Below are positions 1 through 5,593 of a stretch of 5,593 nt of DNA, one piece after another; the stretch's first letter is position 1; each line of letters begins with the position of its first letter. Below the pieces are notes generated by a model. It searched no databases. It was not told the origin of the DNA and saw only the letters and a list, made by a program, of their open reading frames with translations. Position numbers and translations under genes: made by a program. This DNA comes from Ekhidna sp. (GTDB lineage: Bacteria > Bacteroidota > Bacteroidia > Cytophagales > Cyclobacteriaceae): the NCBI GenBank assembly GCA_013214445.1, contig JABSPG010000301.1, positions 1 to 5,593 of the forward strand, written 5' to 3'.

Positions 1-777
1 GCATTCGGTACAAAGAATTCAGTACCATCTACAATCGGAACCCAAGCAATATTTAGGCGAGTAACCGCCGTATCCAGTACTATGGACGTAGTGCTTACTA
101 TCCTTCCAGCAGTTTCGCTGGAAGGTGCATTTTCAGGGGGTGGCTTCAGAACTAGTCAGCAGCGAATAAATGGTATCCTCTTTTTGAATAAAGACAATTG
201 CTGGGGCATAAAGATTTGCCCTGATAGCTTCGCCATTAGAGAAAGTCAAGAAATCCAATCCTGAGAAATTGGCTGTAACAGTAGCTTGCGTACTTCCCGA
301 AATTGTTCTGACCTGCCACTCTACTTCATCGGCAATGCCTACCATCTCATCCGATGGAATCAAGGTTTCCGATTCTGGGACTAGACAGTCTACAATCAAC
401 CTGACGCCAGAAGAAGTCCCAGAAAAAGTAATCACATTTTTGAATCCATTGACTCCCATAGGAAAGGTAATTGGATTTCCTTTAGTCTCACCTACGAGTT
501 TACCTTCTACATACCCATCTCCTCCCTCGCTAGATTCCCCGGTGACAATCAGATCATCAATGTCATCGGTTTTTACGACTCCAGATGCAATAGTGAGGCT
601 ACCGGAAACATAAACCTGCTCACTTAACACCAATAGATTGCCGGTTTTATTGACTTCCATATTGCTGACAAACAGCGTATCTAATGATTGAAGACCTTGG
701 TCTTCAGGGCCTGAAAAAAATAGATTCCCTACCGACTTGTTTGCTTGAAAATCAAGGTCAGCACCACTTAAGATCAT
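1..777 (-). pseudogene. Secreted surface protein, probably a type IX secretion cargo; 5'-truncated, frameshifted, 3' end off window
   Basis: The main frame (777 down to 133) gives 214 residues of Gly/Ser/Thr/Val-rich beta-strand sequence, including GYVEGKL, NPITFPMG and a later EVEWQV stretch. This resembles the repetitive stalks of Bacteroidota surface proteins that read 'GYVEG.. FPiG...'. It stops at TGA 133-135 directly after a five-C run on the coding strand. Reading that run as four Cs keeps the protein open to base 1, and the continuation ends in EFFVPNA. FVPNAF is the usual opening of the gliding-motility-associated (type B T9SS) C-terminal domain, so the sorting domain probably lies just outside the window. 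There is no signal peptide: the first Met (777) falls in mid-domain sequence, and the upstream DNA belongs to another gene. The gene is therefore truncated at about 775. The exact ligand or enzymatic role cannot be told. The frameshift may be a real mutation or a sequencing error. Confidence 0.62.
133..140 (-). other. Frameshift site in a five-base C run (coding strand)
   Basis: The coding strand reads GCC ACC CCC TGA here, ending the upstream frame. With one C fewer it reads GCC ACC CCT GAA AAT GCA and stays open for the remaining 134 bases to the window edge. One C more gives a stop after about a dozen codons. The downstream frame carries a recognisable FVPNA motif, which shows that the shifted frame is the ancestral one. 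Confidence 0.6.
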
Positions 778-780
778 TGG
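769..780. other. Head-to-head junction of two 5'-truncated genes at a GATC
   Basis: On the plus side, sequence readable as alpha/beta-hydrolase begins immediately after an in-frame TAA (769-771) with residues DHWP, where WP is a position often conserved in TAP-like C-terminal parts. On the minus side, surface-protein sequence begins at Met 777 in mid-domain, with an in-frame TGA a few codons upstream. Both homologies therefore end within about ten bases of GATC 772-775. This is a breakpoint from a deletion or inversion, or a chimeric join; GATC is also the Sau3AI/MboI site used in clone libraries. Confidence 0.55.
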
Positions 781-1095
781 CCAACTACCACCCTTTCATT
801 TGATCCTTCAATTCCTGTTAAAACTAAGATACCTACTCTGTTCATTACTGGTACACTGGATTGCAGGACTCCCGTGGAACAGGTAGAAGTAACCATGAAA
901 GGATTTGGAAATGCAATACATGTCAAAGTAAAAAATGCAGGGCATGAGCAGGCTCAGTGGGATGCGGAGGTAGCCGATCAACTCATTCCATCCTTTATAA
1001 AAGGTGAGCCCTTGGAAACAACCAATGTTTACTACTCAGATATTGAATTTATTCCGTTAAACGGGGAAGCTTCGGGGCACCCTTCGATAAATTAA
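772..1095 (+). pseudogene. C-terminal fragment of an alpha/beta-hydrolase (TAP-like), N-terminal three quarters missing
   Basis: This is 107 residues in one open frame from DHWP to TAA 1093-1095. IPTLFITGTLDCRTP (fragment residues 20-34) is the strand and loop carrying the acid of the catalytic triad (Asp30). VKNAGHEQ (residues 53-60) carries the catalytic His58. This is the pattern of the C-terminal part of tripeptidyl-aminopeptidase-like and proline-iminopeptidase-like hydrolases, which are normally about 400-500 residues. The nucleophile Ser motif, the oxyanion hole and any signal peptide are absent, because the frame is closed by TAA at 769-771 and the upstream DNA encodes another protein in antisense. 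The product, if made, cannot be active. A GTG at 874 could start a shorter ORF, but it lies inside the conserved domain and is not a true start. A hairpin 23 bases past the stop may have been the terminator of the intact gene. Confidence 0.75.
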
Positions 1096-1117
1096 GACTT
1101 CATAATCTAGTAGACGG

Positions 1118-1141
1118 CCCCACCAGCGGTAACTGATGGGG
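1118..1141 (+). terminator. GC-rich hairpin just after the truncated hydrolase gene
   Basis: CCCCACCAG (1118-1126) and CTGATGGGG (1133-1141) form a nine-pair stem around the six-base loop CGGTAA. There is one C-A mismatch on the plus strand, which becomes a G-U pair on the minus strand. It begins 23 bases past the hydrolase stop, as expected of an intrinsic terminator, but no T-run follows. Instead the next bases are GTGCGCC. Group IIC introns insert directly behind terminator stems, which would explain the missing T-run. Alternatively the hairpin is simply the first stem of the structured element that follows. Confidence 0.4.
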
Positions 1142-1380
1142 TGCGCCTCTGGAACGCCAGCTCGGTCACACCACCCAGCGTACGCGTCTCGTACTGGGCG
1201 AACTGGGCGTCCCCGTTCACTGAATATCAGGAATCGTCTTATGGTAATAGGAAAGCATTGACTTGTACCCTCTTCTTCTGAGTTTGGACAGGGTAATAGT
1301 AGTCCTAAGAATAGGACTCTGAGCAACCACCCATCCGTCCATCCTGGTCCTACTATGGGCATAAGGCCTTCAATGATTTA
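1141..1380 (+). ncRNA. Structured RNA region, possibly the 5' fragment of a group II intron
   Basis: No believable protein is encoded here. The first 90 bases are far richer in GC than the flanking genes, and stable stems are dense. CTGG/CCAG (1149-1160) has the loop AACG. CCCA+GTACG pairs with CGTAC+TGGG (1174-1198) with a two-base bulge. TACCCT/AGGGTA pairs 1266-1271 with 1290-1295. AGTCCTA/TAGGACT (1301-1318) is perfect around AGAA. The TAGGAC arm could instead pair with GTCCTA at 1347-1352, giving two alternative folds. GTGCG at 1141 matches the 5' consensus of bacterial group II introns and follows a terminator-like hairpin, the usual target of class IIC. I find no domain V and no reverse transcriptase/maturase, so it would be a remnant. 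The right-hand limit is only approximate. A different structured RNA remains possible. Confidence 0.4.
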
Positions 1381-1395
1381 TTCATATGCTTAAGA

Positions 1396-2151
1396 TCAGA
1401 TTAGATCTGAAAGTGGTAAAAATGACATCAAAATGGCAATGGTATTCGTGGTAAAATGTAAGATTAATGGATATCTAAAACCAAAGTAAACTCTAGTATA
1501 TCCGTAAATAATGGCGCTAAATAATTGAGGTAAAGTAAGGATAGGAAGTAAAAGAACATTCAACCAAATAAGCTCGTACTTAGATATATGCATCCAAGCA
1601 AATACGAAGGAAGAGCAATAGAAAATAATTGGAAACTGTGAGTTCCAAAGATTAGTCATATATTCCTTTACCCTGCTAATATTCAGAACTAAAAACAGGA
1701 GTCCACCGAAAGAAAGGGCTAGTGCTACTCTCAAAACAAAACTCTCATCTACCGCACTAATTTTGGTCTGAAAAACTGCTTTACTAAGAATATAATACAT
1801 CATAGCACTTGATGATAGAGAGAAGTAGAGGGGCTTAAAAATCAAAGAGAGCCTAAATGCAATTTCTTCAACAAGTGGCAGGATGAAAGCGCCAATCAGC
1901 AAAAGAGCAATTGGGGAGAATCGATCGGCCATACTATCACTTTGTATGTTTTCAGGATCATAGACTAGTGCAAAAAACAAAACGACGGGAATTAAAAAGA
2001 CCATCTTTAAGATAAAAAGCCCGATGGTCTCATAAGATTTTAGCTTAGCTGATTTTTCAAGATCTGGTTGATTCTGAGGAGCCTTTAGAAAATTGACAAT
2101 GTTCCGGATTAAAGAGAAATAAAATTTAGGTTTGACTAAGGGGTAACTCAT
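1396..2151 (-). CDS. CPBP-family intramembrane glutamic endopeptidase (CAAX protease-like)
   Basis: This is a 251-residue polytopic membrane protein. All three family motifs are present: EEIAFR (Glu95, Glu96, Arg100), FAWMH (Phe184, His188) and HFTTN (His232, Asn236), preceded by the YGYTR...G stretch common before motif 3. An N-terminal cytoplasmic segment of about 42 residues is followed by roughly seven hydrophobic segments (about 43-64, 80-93, 103-121, 137-157, 173-189, 193-217 and 228-247). In the family the paired Glu activates water, while the two His and the Arg/Asn complete the site within the membrane. Members process prenylated proteins, pheromones or bacteriocins, or act in immunity to them; the substrate here cannot be told. 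The gene stands alone, convergent with the structured-RNA region and divergent from the AraC gene. Upstream of ATG 2151 only a weak purine stretch (AGAAGTGAAG) is seen, as is usual in Bacteroidota. It appears full-length. Confidence 0.9.
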   Translation of the reverse strand: MSYPLVKPKFYFSLIRNIVNFLKAPQNQPDLEKSAKLKSYETIGLFILKMVFLIPVVLFFALVYDPENIQSDSMADRFSPIALLLIGAFILPLVEEIAFRLSLIFKPLYFSLSSSAMMYYILSKAVFQTKISAVDESFVLRVALALSFGGLLFLVLNISRVKEYMTNLWNSQFPIIFYCSSFVFAWMHISKYELIWLNVLLLPILTLPQLFSAIIYGYTRVYFGFRYPLILHFTTNTIAILMSFLPLSDLI

Positions 2152-2463
2152 GACTTCACTTCTGCGGAAGACGAATTAAGAGGTGTTTTGTTACAGTAGT
2201 ATGCGTTAATTAGTGGAAGGAGGAGGTGGTCAAATACCAACTGACTTCAATAGAGTAGACGGCTCGGTCACCACCAATCATATATCATTAAAACTTTGCT
2301 ATCATAGCGCATGCAAACAGATAAGTTTAAAGAAGAATCAGATTAACAATTCAAAAAAATCAGGCCAACGAAACGCACAGCACGTCAAGCCGATAGGTTT
2401 ATTGCCATTGCGAGATTACTTTGGAAAATCCTTTAGGCACGGACCTGATAGCATTAAACACCG
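2152..2463. other. Intergenic region between the divergent CPBP and AraC genes; no convincing gene
   Basis: These 312 bases should hold the promoters of both divergent genes. I see no clear Bacteroidota -7 element (TAnnTTTG) correctly placed for either start. A GTG-started frame (2213-2467, 84 residues) ends in the ATGA that starts the AraC gene, but it has low-complexity composition, no hydrophobic or domain pattern and no ribosome site, so I do not call it. Around 2217-2240 the words GGAGG and GGTGGTCAAA recall the repeated GGTGGTCA units found at IS21-family ends; a single copy is too little to call an element. Bases 2254-2276 share words with the structured-RNA region (separate entry). 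Confidence 0.5.
2254..2276 (+). repeat. Short echo of the 1109-1175 structured region
   Basis: AGTAGACGGC (2254-2263) also occurs at 1109-1118. Overlapping it by two bases, GCTCGGTCAC (2262-2271) also occurs at 1160-1169, and in both places CACC follows within two bases. The two words are in the same order and orientation, but are about 40 bases apart in the left copy and fused here. This fits a decayed or deleted second copy of the same element. Chance cannot be excluded for words this short. Confidence 0.25.
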
Positions 2464-3585
2464 ATGAAATTAGTTGTAGACTTTATATTTGTCCTGGGTA
2501 TTTTTCTAAATGTCATCGCGCTAATAGGTCTGTTGCGTTTAAAGCAGAAACAATTACCGCAACAGATTTTAATTGTTTTTTGGTGCGTAATCCTCAATAC
2601 GATCGTTTACTTCTATGCAGACCTGCATGAGCTAACAACATTGCGGTTCATTACTAATTTTTTTCAGGATGGAGCCAGATTCTTAACACCTCCGCTAATT
2701 TTTCTCTACATAAAATCAATTTTTAGTAGGAAGCCAAACTTGCTCAAAAAGGGCTTTATTCATTTTGTTCCTTTTATCATCTATTTTGTGTTTTACACGG
2801 TTCCCAGCTCTTTTGATTTTCCATATTCCACATTCATTGATGGACACTACAGAGCCGTAATAAAAGATGTTTATGGAATCGTATATTTCAGTATTTCACT
2901 AAAGCTTTTCTACCGATTGAGTAGGTCGATGAAGCAGAATTACTCAACCATTAAGGAAAAAGATTTTCTATGGATTGAAAAGTTTATCATCTGCTTTCTG
3001 CTTGTCCGTATAGTTGCCTTTGTTCCAACTACCAGCGAAATTTTATTTGGATACAATGTTTCTTGGGATGCTTATCTCACCATCTCTTTTTTGATCGTAG
3101 CTATGGGGTACCTCTTATATTATGGAATTACCCAATCCGAAATTTTCTTACCTGACTTCATGATTCAAGACCATGTGGCAGGAAACATTGAAGTAGAAAG
3201 CAAAAACGCCTACTTAAAAGCAGAAGAAAAAGATGTATTGTTACAACAGTTTGATAGATGCTTGAATGAGGAAAAACTATACTTACTGCCAGATCTAAAT
3301 TTGAAGATGTTGGCAGAAAGAATGGCCGTTTCAGAACGGAAGCTGTCGGCATTTTTTAGTGAAGTATTGAATAGTAGTTTTTATGATTCCATTAACTCAT
3401 TTCGAGTGGATGAAGCCAAGACCATGTTAAAATCTAGTGCTGTTGAAAGCCATTCTATAACCGGAATTGGGCTTTCGTGTGGCTTTAGTTCAAAAAGTAG
3501 CTTCTACCGAATTTTCAAAAGTAAAACAGGGATGTCCCCTTCCGTTTACCGAAAATCGGCTTTAAAAGAGTCTCATCGCAAGTAG
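2464..3585 (+). CDS. Membrane-embedded AraC-family transcriptional regulator (seven-helix sensor plus HTH)
   Basis: The 373 residues fall into two parts. Residues 1-222 hold about seven hydrophobic helices (roughly 4-24, 34-52, 62-85, 97-113, 134-150, 170-190 and 201-221) with charged loops such as LRLKQKQ and RLSRSMKQ. Residues 265-365 form an AraC-type double helix-turn-helix. The first HTH is LKMLAERMAVSERKLSAFF (280-298). The second, with the family signature GFSSKSSFYRIFKSKTGMSP (340-359), is complete. This architecture is common in Bacteroidota: a membrane part presumably senses a signal or lipid, and the tethered domain binds DNA. The ligand is unknown. ATG 2464 is chosen because the first helix starts at once; no Shine-Dalgarno is visible. 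The secreted hydrolase gene starts 80 bases downstream on the same strand and is the obvious candidate target or co-transcribed partner, by position only. It appears intact. Confidence 0.9.
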   Translation: MKLVVDFIFVLGIFLNVIALIGLLRLKQKQLPQQILIVFWCVILNTIVYFYADLHELTTLRFITNFFQDGARFLTPPLIFLYIKSIFSRKPNLLKKGFIHFVPFIIYFVFYTVPSSFDFPYSTFIDGHYRAVIKDVYGIVYFSISLKLFYRLSRSMKQNYSTIKEKDFLWIEKFIICFLLVRIVAFVPTTSEILFGYNVSWDAYLTISFLIVAMGYLLYYGITQSEIFLPDFMIQDHVAGNIEVESKNAYLKAEEKDVLLQQFDRCLNEEKLYLLPDLNLKMLAERMAVSERKLSAFFSEVLNSSFYDSINSFRVDEAKTMLKSSAVESHSITGIGLSCGFSSKSSFYRIFKSKTGMSPSVYRKSALKESHRK

Positions 3586-3606
3586 TAAGACCATATTTTT
3601 CTCGTA

Positions 3607-3640
3607 TTGTACATTTCTGATGGCGTAAACTTGATCTTTG
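3607..3640 (+). promoter_or_regulatory. Weak candidate Bacteroidota promoter before the secreted hydrolase
   Basis: GATCTTTG at 3633-3640 matches the -7 consensus TAnnTTTG except for its first base. TTG at 3607-3609 could serve as the -33 element with a 23-base spacer, which is at the long end. Transcription would start near 3646, about 20 bases before the ATG. The hydrolase could equally be read through from the AraC gene, since no terminator hairpin is seen between them. Confidence 0.22.
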
Positions 3641-3665
3641 ATATGTCAAAAAACTCAGAACTAAC

Positions 3666-5150
3666 ATGACTAGATTTTCTTTCGTGCTCGTACTCCTTTT
3701 ATGGTCAAGTGCATTCGCATCTCGTGAGAGCCACCCTGAAAAATATCAAAGTGAAATCCGTGACGCTCACAACAGTCTTATCAAAAAAAATGATGATTAT
3801 CTGACTGTCAACCGCGATAAGATATTCAGCCAGGACTTAGCACCCTTTAACGCAGTTATTGATTCTTTGGAACAAACCGTGCAGCATTTGGTCAGGAATT
3901 ATGAGGCAATAGATTCGGAACTTATTGACAGCCTATTGACCGAAACAAAATTCAGACATAGAAGGTATCGGCTGCTGTATCCTCAAAACTATCATCGATT
4001 CTCAGATTTCAGTAAAAAAGCATCCGTTTCAAGTGACTATTTTGAAAACATAATGAAAGGTAGTTTCAATGATTCTACCCTATTGCGCTATAAGGAATTT
4101 CGGAAATGTGTGAGTTCTTATTTTGATATCCTTTCTGCTGGAACTTACAAATTTTCACACCTTGAATATGTCCCGGAAAAACGCATGGAAAATCGATATG
4201 ATGCTATCGCTGATCTGGATGCCCTACCTGGCATAAAGGAGTATTTTATCAAGGAGTATTTTACTTCTAATATCTGGACCTATCGTGTCGAGGCTTTCGA
4301 TTATGCTTTTGAGAATGCGTTGGAAGAGGTCAGAAATGAAGCGTATTTAAAGGAAATTAAGGATACCTACCAGATGGGTAAAGACAGAAGGAATACTACG
4401 AGCGAACTAAAGGTGTATAAAACGATCAATGATATCAAGCTCTATGCTCACATCTTTTACCCGGAAAATCACGACAAAACGCAATCAAAACCTGCGCACT
4501 TGTTTTTTCACGGGGGTGGTTGGGCTATTGGGCTACCCGAATGGAGTTATAGTGCATGTCAGAATGCTTCAAAAGACGGAAGGGTGGCGATTGCCTTCGA
4601 TTTTCGTCTTAGAAATGTCTACGGGACAGATGTGAGAACCACCGTAACTGATGCACTTACGGCCATCGCATGGGTACGAGAAAAGGCAAGAGATGTAGGT
4701 ATTGACCCAAACAAGGTATTGGTCGAAGGCTTTTCTTCAGGTGCGCATTTAGCGTTGATTTCGAGCATGATAGAAGACCCTAAAGACTTTGGCGTGATTT
4801 CAAACTTTAGTTCAAGACCTGATGCTTTAATTCTAGGTTCTTGCCCTTATGACATTGCGGGCAGAGATGTTTACAACATCAATTATGATACAAAAACCAT
4901 CTCACCACTTTACCAAATTAAAGAGAACCTGCCACCGATACTGGCATTCCATGCTGAAGAAGACCGCATGGTTAAGTTCTCCGAATTTGAAAAATTTAGA
5001 AATGCCATGCAGAAAACCAAGAACAGTTTTACCTCACATTCCTATGCGGGTGTAGGACATTTTTTTGAAGGAAGCCATCAAGAGGACTTAAAAGAAAGAA
5101 GAAGACTTGAGGAAGAATTTTTGATGAAAAATGGCTTAAAAGCTGAATAA
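3666..5150 (+). CDS. Secreted alpha/beta-hydrolase (HSL/carboxylesterase-like) with a TlpA-type N-terminal helical domain
   Basis: The 494 residues begin with a signal peptide (1-19, hydrophobic core FVLVLLLW, cut near AFAS), so the enzyme works in the periplasm or outside. Residues about 20-245 are helical and polar, with YPQNYHRF (105-112), SSDYFENIM and YKEFRKCVSSYFD followed by an EAYLKEIKDTYQMGK tail. To my eye this resembles the helical scaffold that precedes the thioredoxin domain in Bacteroidota TlpA/ResA-like proteins. No CxxC thioredoxin follows. Instead residues about 250-490 form an alpha/beta-hydrolase of the hormone-sensitive-lipase type: oxyanion motif HGGGW (282-286), nucleophile GFSSG (Ser357), acid in EEDRM (Asp433) and His465 in GVGHF. 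The triad is complete, so an active esterase or peptidase is expected; the substrate is unknown. The C-terminus is lysine- and glutamate-rich (KERRRLEEEF). It follows the AraC-type regulator by 80 bases. ATG 3666 is the only start giving the signal peptide. Confidence 0.85.
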   Translation: MTRFSFVLVLLLWSSAFASRESHPEKYQSEIRDAHNSLIKKNDDYLTVNRDKIFSQDLAPFNAVIDSLEQTVQHLVRNYEAIDSELIDSLLTETKFRHRRYRLLYPQNYHRFSDFSKKASVSSDYFENIMKGSFNDSTLLRYKEFRKCVSSYFDILSAGTYKFSHLEYVPEKRMENRYDAIADLDALPGIKEYFIKEYFTSNIWTYRVEAFDYAFENALEEVRNEAYLKEIKDTYQMGKDRRNTTSELKVYKTINDIKLYAHIFYPENHDKTQSKPAHLFFHGGGWAIGLPEWSYSACQNASKDGRVAIAFDFRLRNVYGTDVRTTVTDALTAIAWVREKARDVGIDPNKVLVEGFSSGAHLALISSMIEDPKDFGVISNFSSRPDALILGSCPYDIAGRDVYNINYDTKTISPLYQIKENLPPILAFHAEEDRMVKFSEFEKFRNAMQKTKNSFTSHSYAGVGHFFEGSHQEDLKERRRLEEEFLMKNGLKAE

Positions 5151-5228
5151 AAGTCTCTTAAACAGGTCAAAAGAACAATTACTATAAACAATGTATCTTG
5201 GAATCTGCTTAACCTAGAAAACTAATTT

Positions 5229-5593
5229 CTGAGGCTCATTTTAAGAGGTCTATTACTTTCCTCCCTCCTTTTCACCTTTTTTCCAATCTTTTCACAAGGA
5301 CCCGACCGATCTGATAATGTTTCAGTAAAGTCTAAAAACAGTGTCAATTTACACTGGGAAGCGCCTGTGCAAATAGGTCTTCAATACGAGTATCTGTTTA
5401 GCGAAAAAATCTCCGCTTATCTTCAAGTCGGCATTCTGCGTGAGCCAAACTCCACCATCATCTTGAATACAGTGGAGGCTTTGGGAACAGATCAGCAAAT
5501 AATGGAATTGATTGAGAGTGCGTTTCAGTCTGGACTGATCTTCAAAGAAGGCATAAACTACAATTTTGGTAAGAGTTATGCAGGCCTATTCAT
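5229..5593 (+). CDS. Start of an outer-membrane-protein-like gene, with apparent CTG start; 3' end off window
   Basis: A frame opens after TAA 5223-5225 and stays open to the window end (121 codons). From CTG 5229 it reads as a classic signal peptide: RLILRG, then the hydrophobic core LLLSSLLFTFF, then PIFS|Q with cleavage before Gln23, common in Bacteroidota. The mature part alternates polar and hydrophobic residues and has aromatic-rich strands (VNLHWEAPVQIGLQYEYLF, SAYLQVGIL, GINYNFG, SYAGLF), as expected of a small outer-membrane beta-barrel or a protein facing it. I do not recognise a named family. No ATG, GTG or TTG lies between the in-frame stop and the signal peptide, so the start is CTG, or an ATG changed by mutation or sequencing error. 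It lies 78 bases after the hydrolase stop with no obvious terminator and may be in the same transcript. Confidence 0.7.
   Translation, partial: MRLILRGLLLSSLLFTFFPIFSQGPDRSDNVSVKSKNSVNLHWEAPVQIGLQYEYLFSEKISAYLQVGILREPNSTIILNTVEALGTDQQIMELIESAFQSGLIFKEGINYNFGKSYAGLF

Noticed and set aside
269..613. Plus-strand ORF of 114 residues
   Set aside because: It is a shadow of the surface-protein gene on the opposite strand; the Ser/Thr/Pro-rich product mirrors that gene's codons.
1057..1362. Minus-strand ORF of 101 residues antisense to the structured region
   Set aside because: It has unusual Trp/Arg/Pro-rich composition and no domain pattern, overlaps the hydrolase 3' end, and is explained by the GC-rich hairpin DNA having few stops.
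767..1398. Direct repeat CTTAAGATCA at about 767-776 and 1389-1398, near the edges of the mosaic region
   Set aside because: Exact ten-base matches are expected several times by chance in a window of this size, and no target-duplication logic fits both ends.
1396..1410. Small inverted repeat TCAGA/TCTGA over the CPBP stop codon as a terminator
   Set aside because: The stem is five weak pairs inside the coding end, with no T-run on either strand.
2217..2240. IS21-type terminal repeat (GGTGGTCA-like)
   Set aside because: Only one imperfect unit is present, with no transposase or istB-like gene and no second end.
2213..2467. GTG-started 84-residue ORF whose stop overlaps the AraC start (ATGA)
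   Set aside because: The overlap suggests translational coupling, but the sequence has no domain, no hydrophobic core and no ribosome site. It starts within GGAGG/GGTGG repeats, and Bacteroidota regulators of this type do not normally have such a partner.
5194..5201. TATCTTGG as a -7 promoter element for the outer-membrane-like gene
   Set aside because: It has one mismatch in the key TTTG and no TTG at the right distance upstream.

Overview
The window looks like part of a Bacteroidota genome, most likely a marine-type Cytophagales or flavobacterial lineage. This rests on AT-rich coding DNA, starts without a clear Shine-Dalgarno, a surface protein that reaches FVPNA (the usual opening of the type B T9SS C-terminal domain), a membrane-embedded AraC regulator of a kind common in this phylum, and a signal peptide cut before Gln. 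No rRNA or tRNA gene is visible to fix the taxon.

Left part (1-1380): a mosaic of damaged pieces. A surface-protein gene runs leftward from about 777 off the window. It has lost its beginning and carries a frameshift in a five-base G/C run at 136-140. It meets, head to head at a GATC at 772-775, the last quarter of an alpha/beta-hydrolase (TAP-like C-terminal part) that has also lost its beginning. Losing both 5' ends at one point marks a rearrangement or chimeric join. After the hydrolase stop come a strong hairpin (1118-1141) and about 240 bases of locally GC-rich DNA with many nested hairpins, which I read tentatively as the 5' part of a group II intron or another structured RNA. No reverse transcriptase follows.

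Middle (1396-2463): an intact CPBP-family intramembrane protease gene on the minus strand, then about 310 bases without a convincing gene, including a short stretch that echoes two words from the structured-RNA region.

Right part (2464-5593): three genes on the plus strand. They are a seven-helix membrane protein with a C-terminal AraC DNA-binding domain, a secreted alpha/beta-hydrolase whose helical N-terminal half resembles the scaffold that precedes thioredoxin domains in Bacteroidota TlpA-like proteins, and the start of an outer-membrane-protein-like gene with a good signal peptide but only CTG as a start. The regulator and hydrolase lie 80 bases apart and may form a sensing-and-response pair; this is inferred from position only.

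The item most worth following is the N-terminal scaffold plus hydrolase fusion. The head-to-head truncation at 772-775 should first be tested as a possible assembly or cloning artefact.
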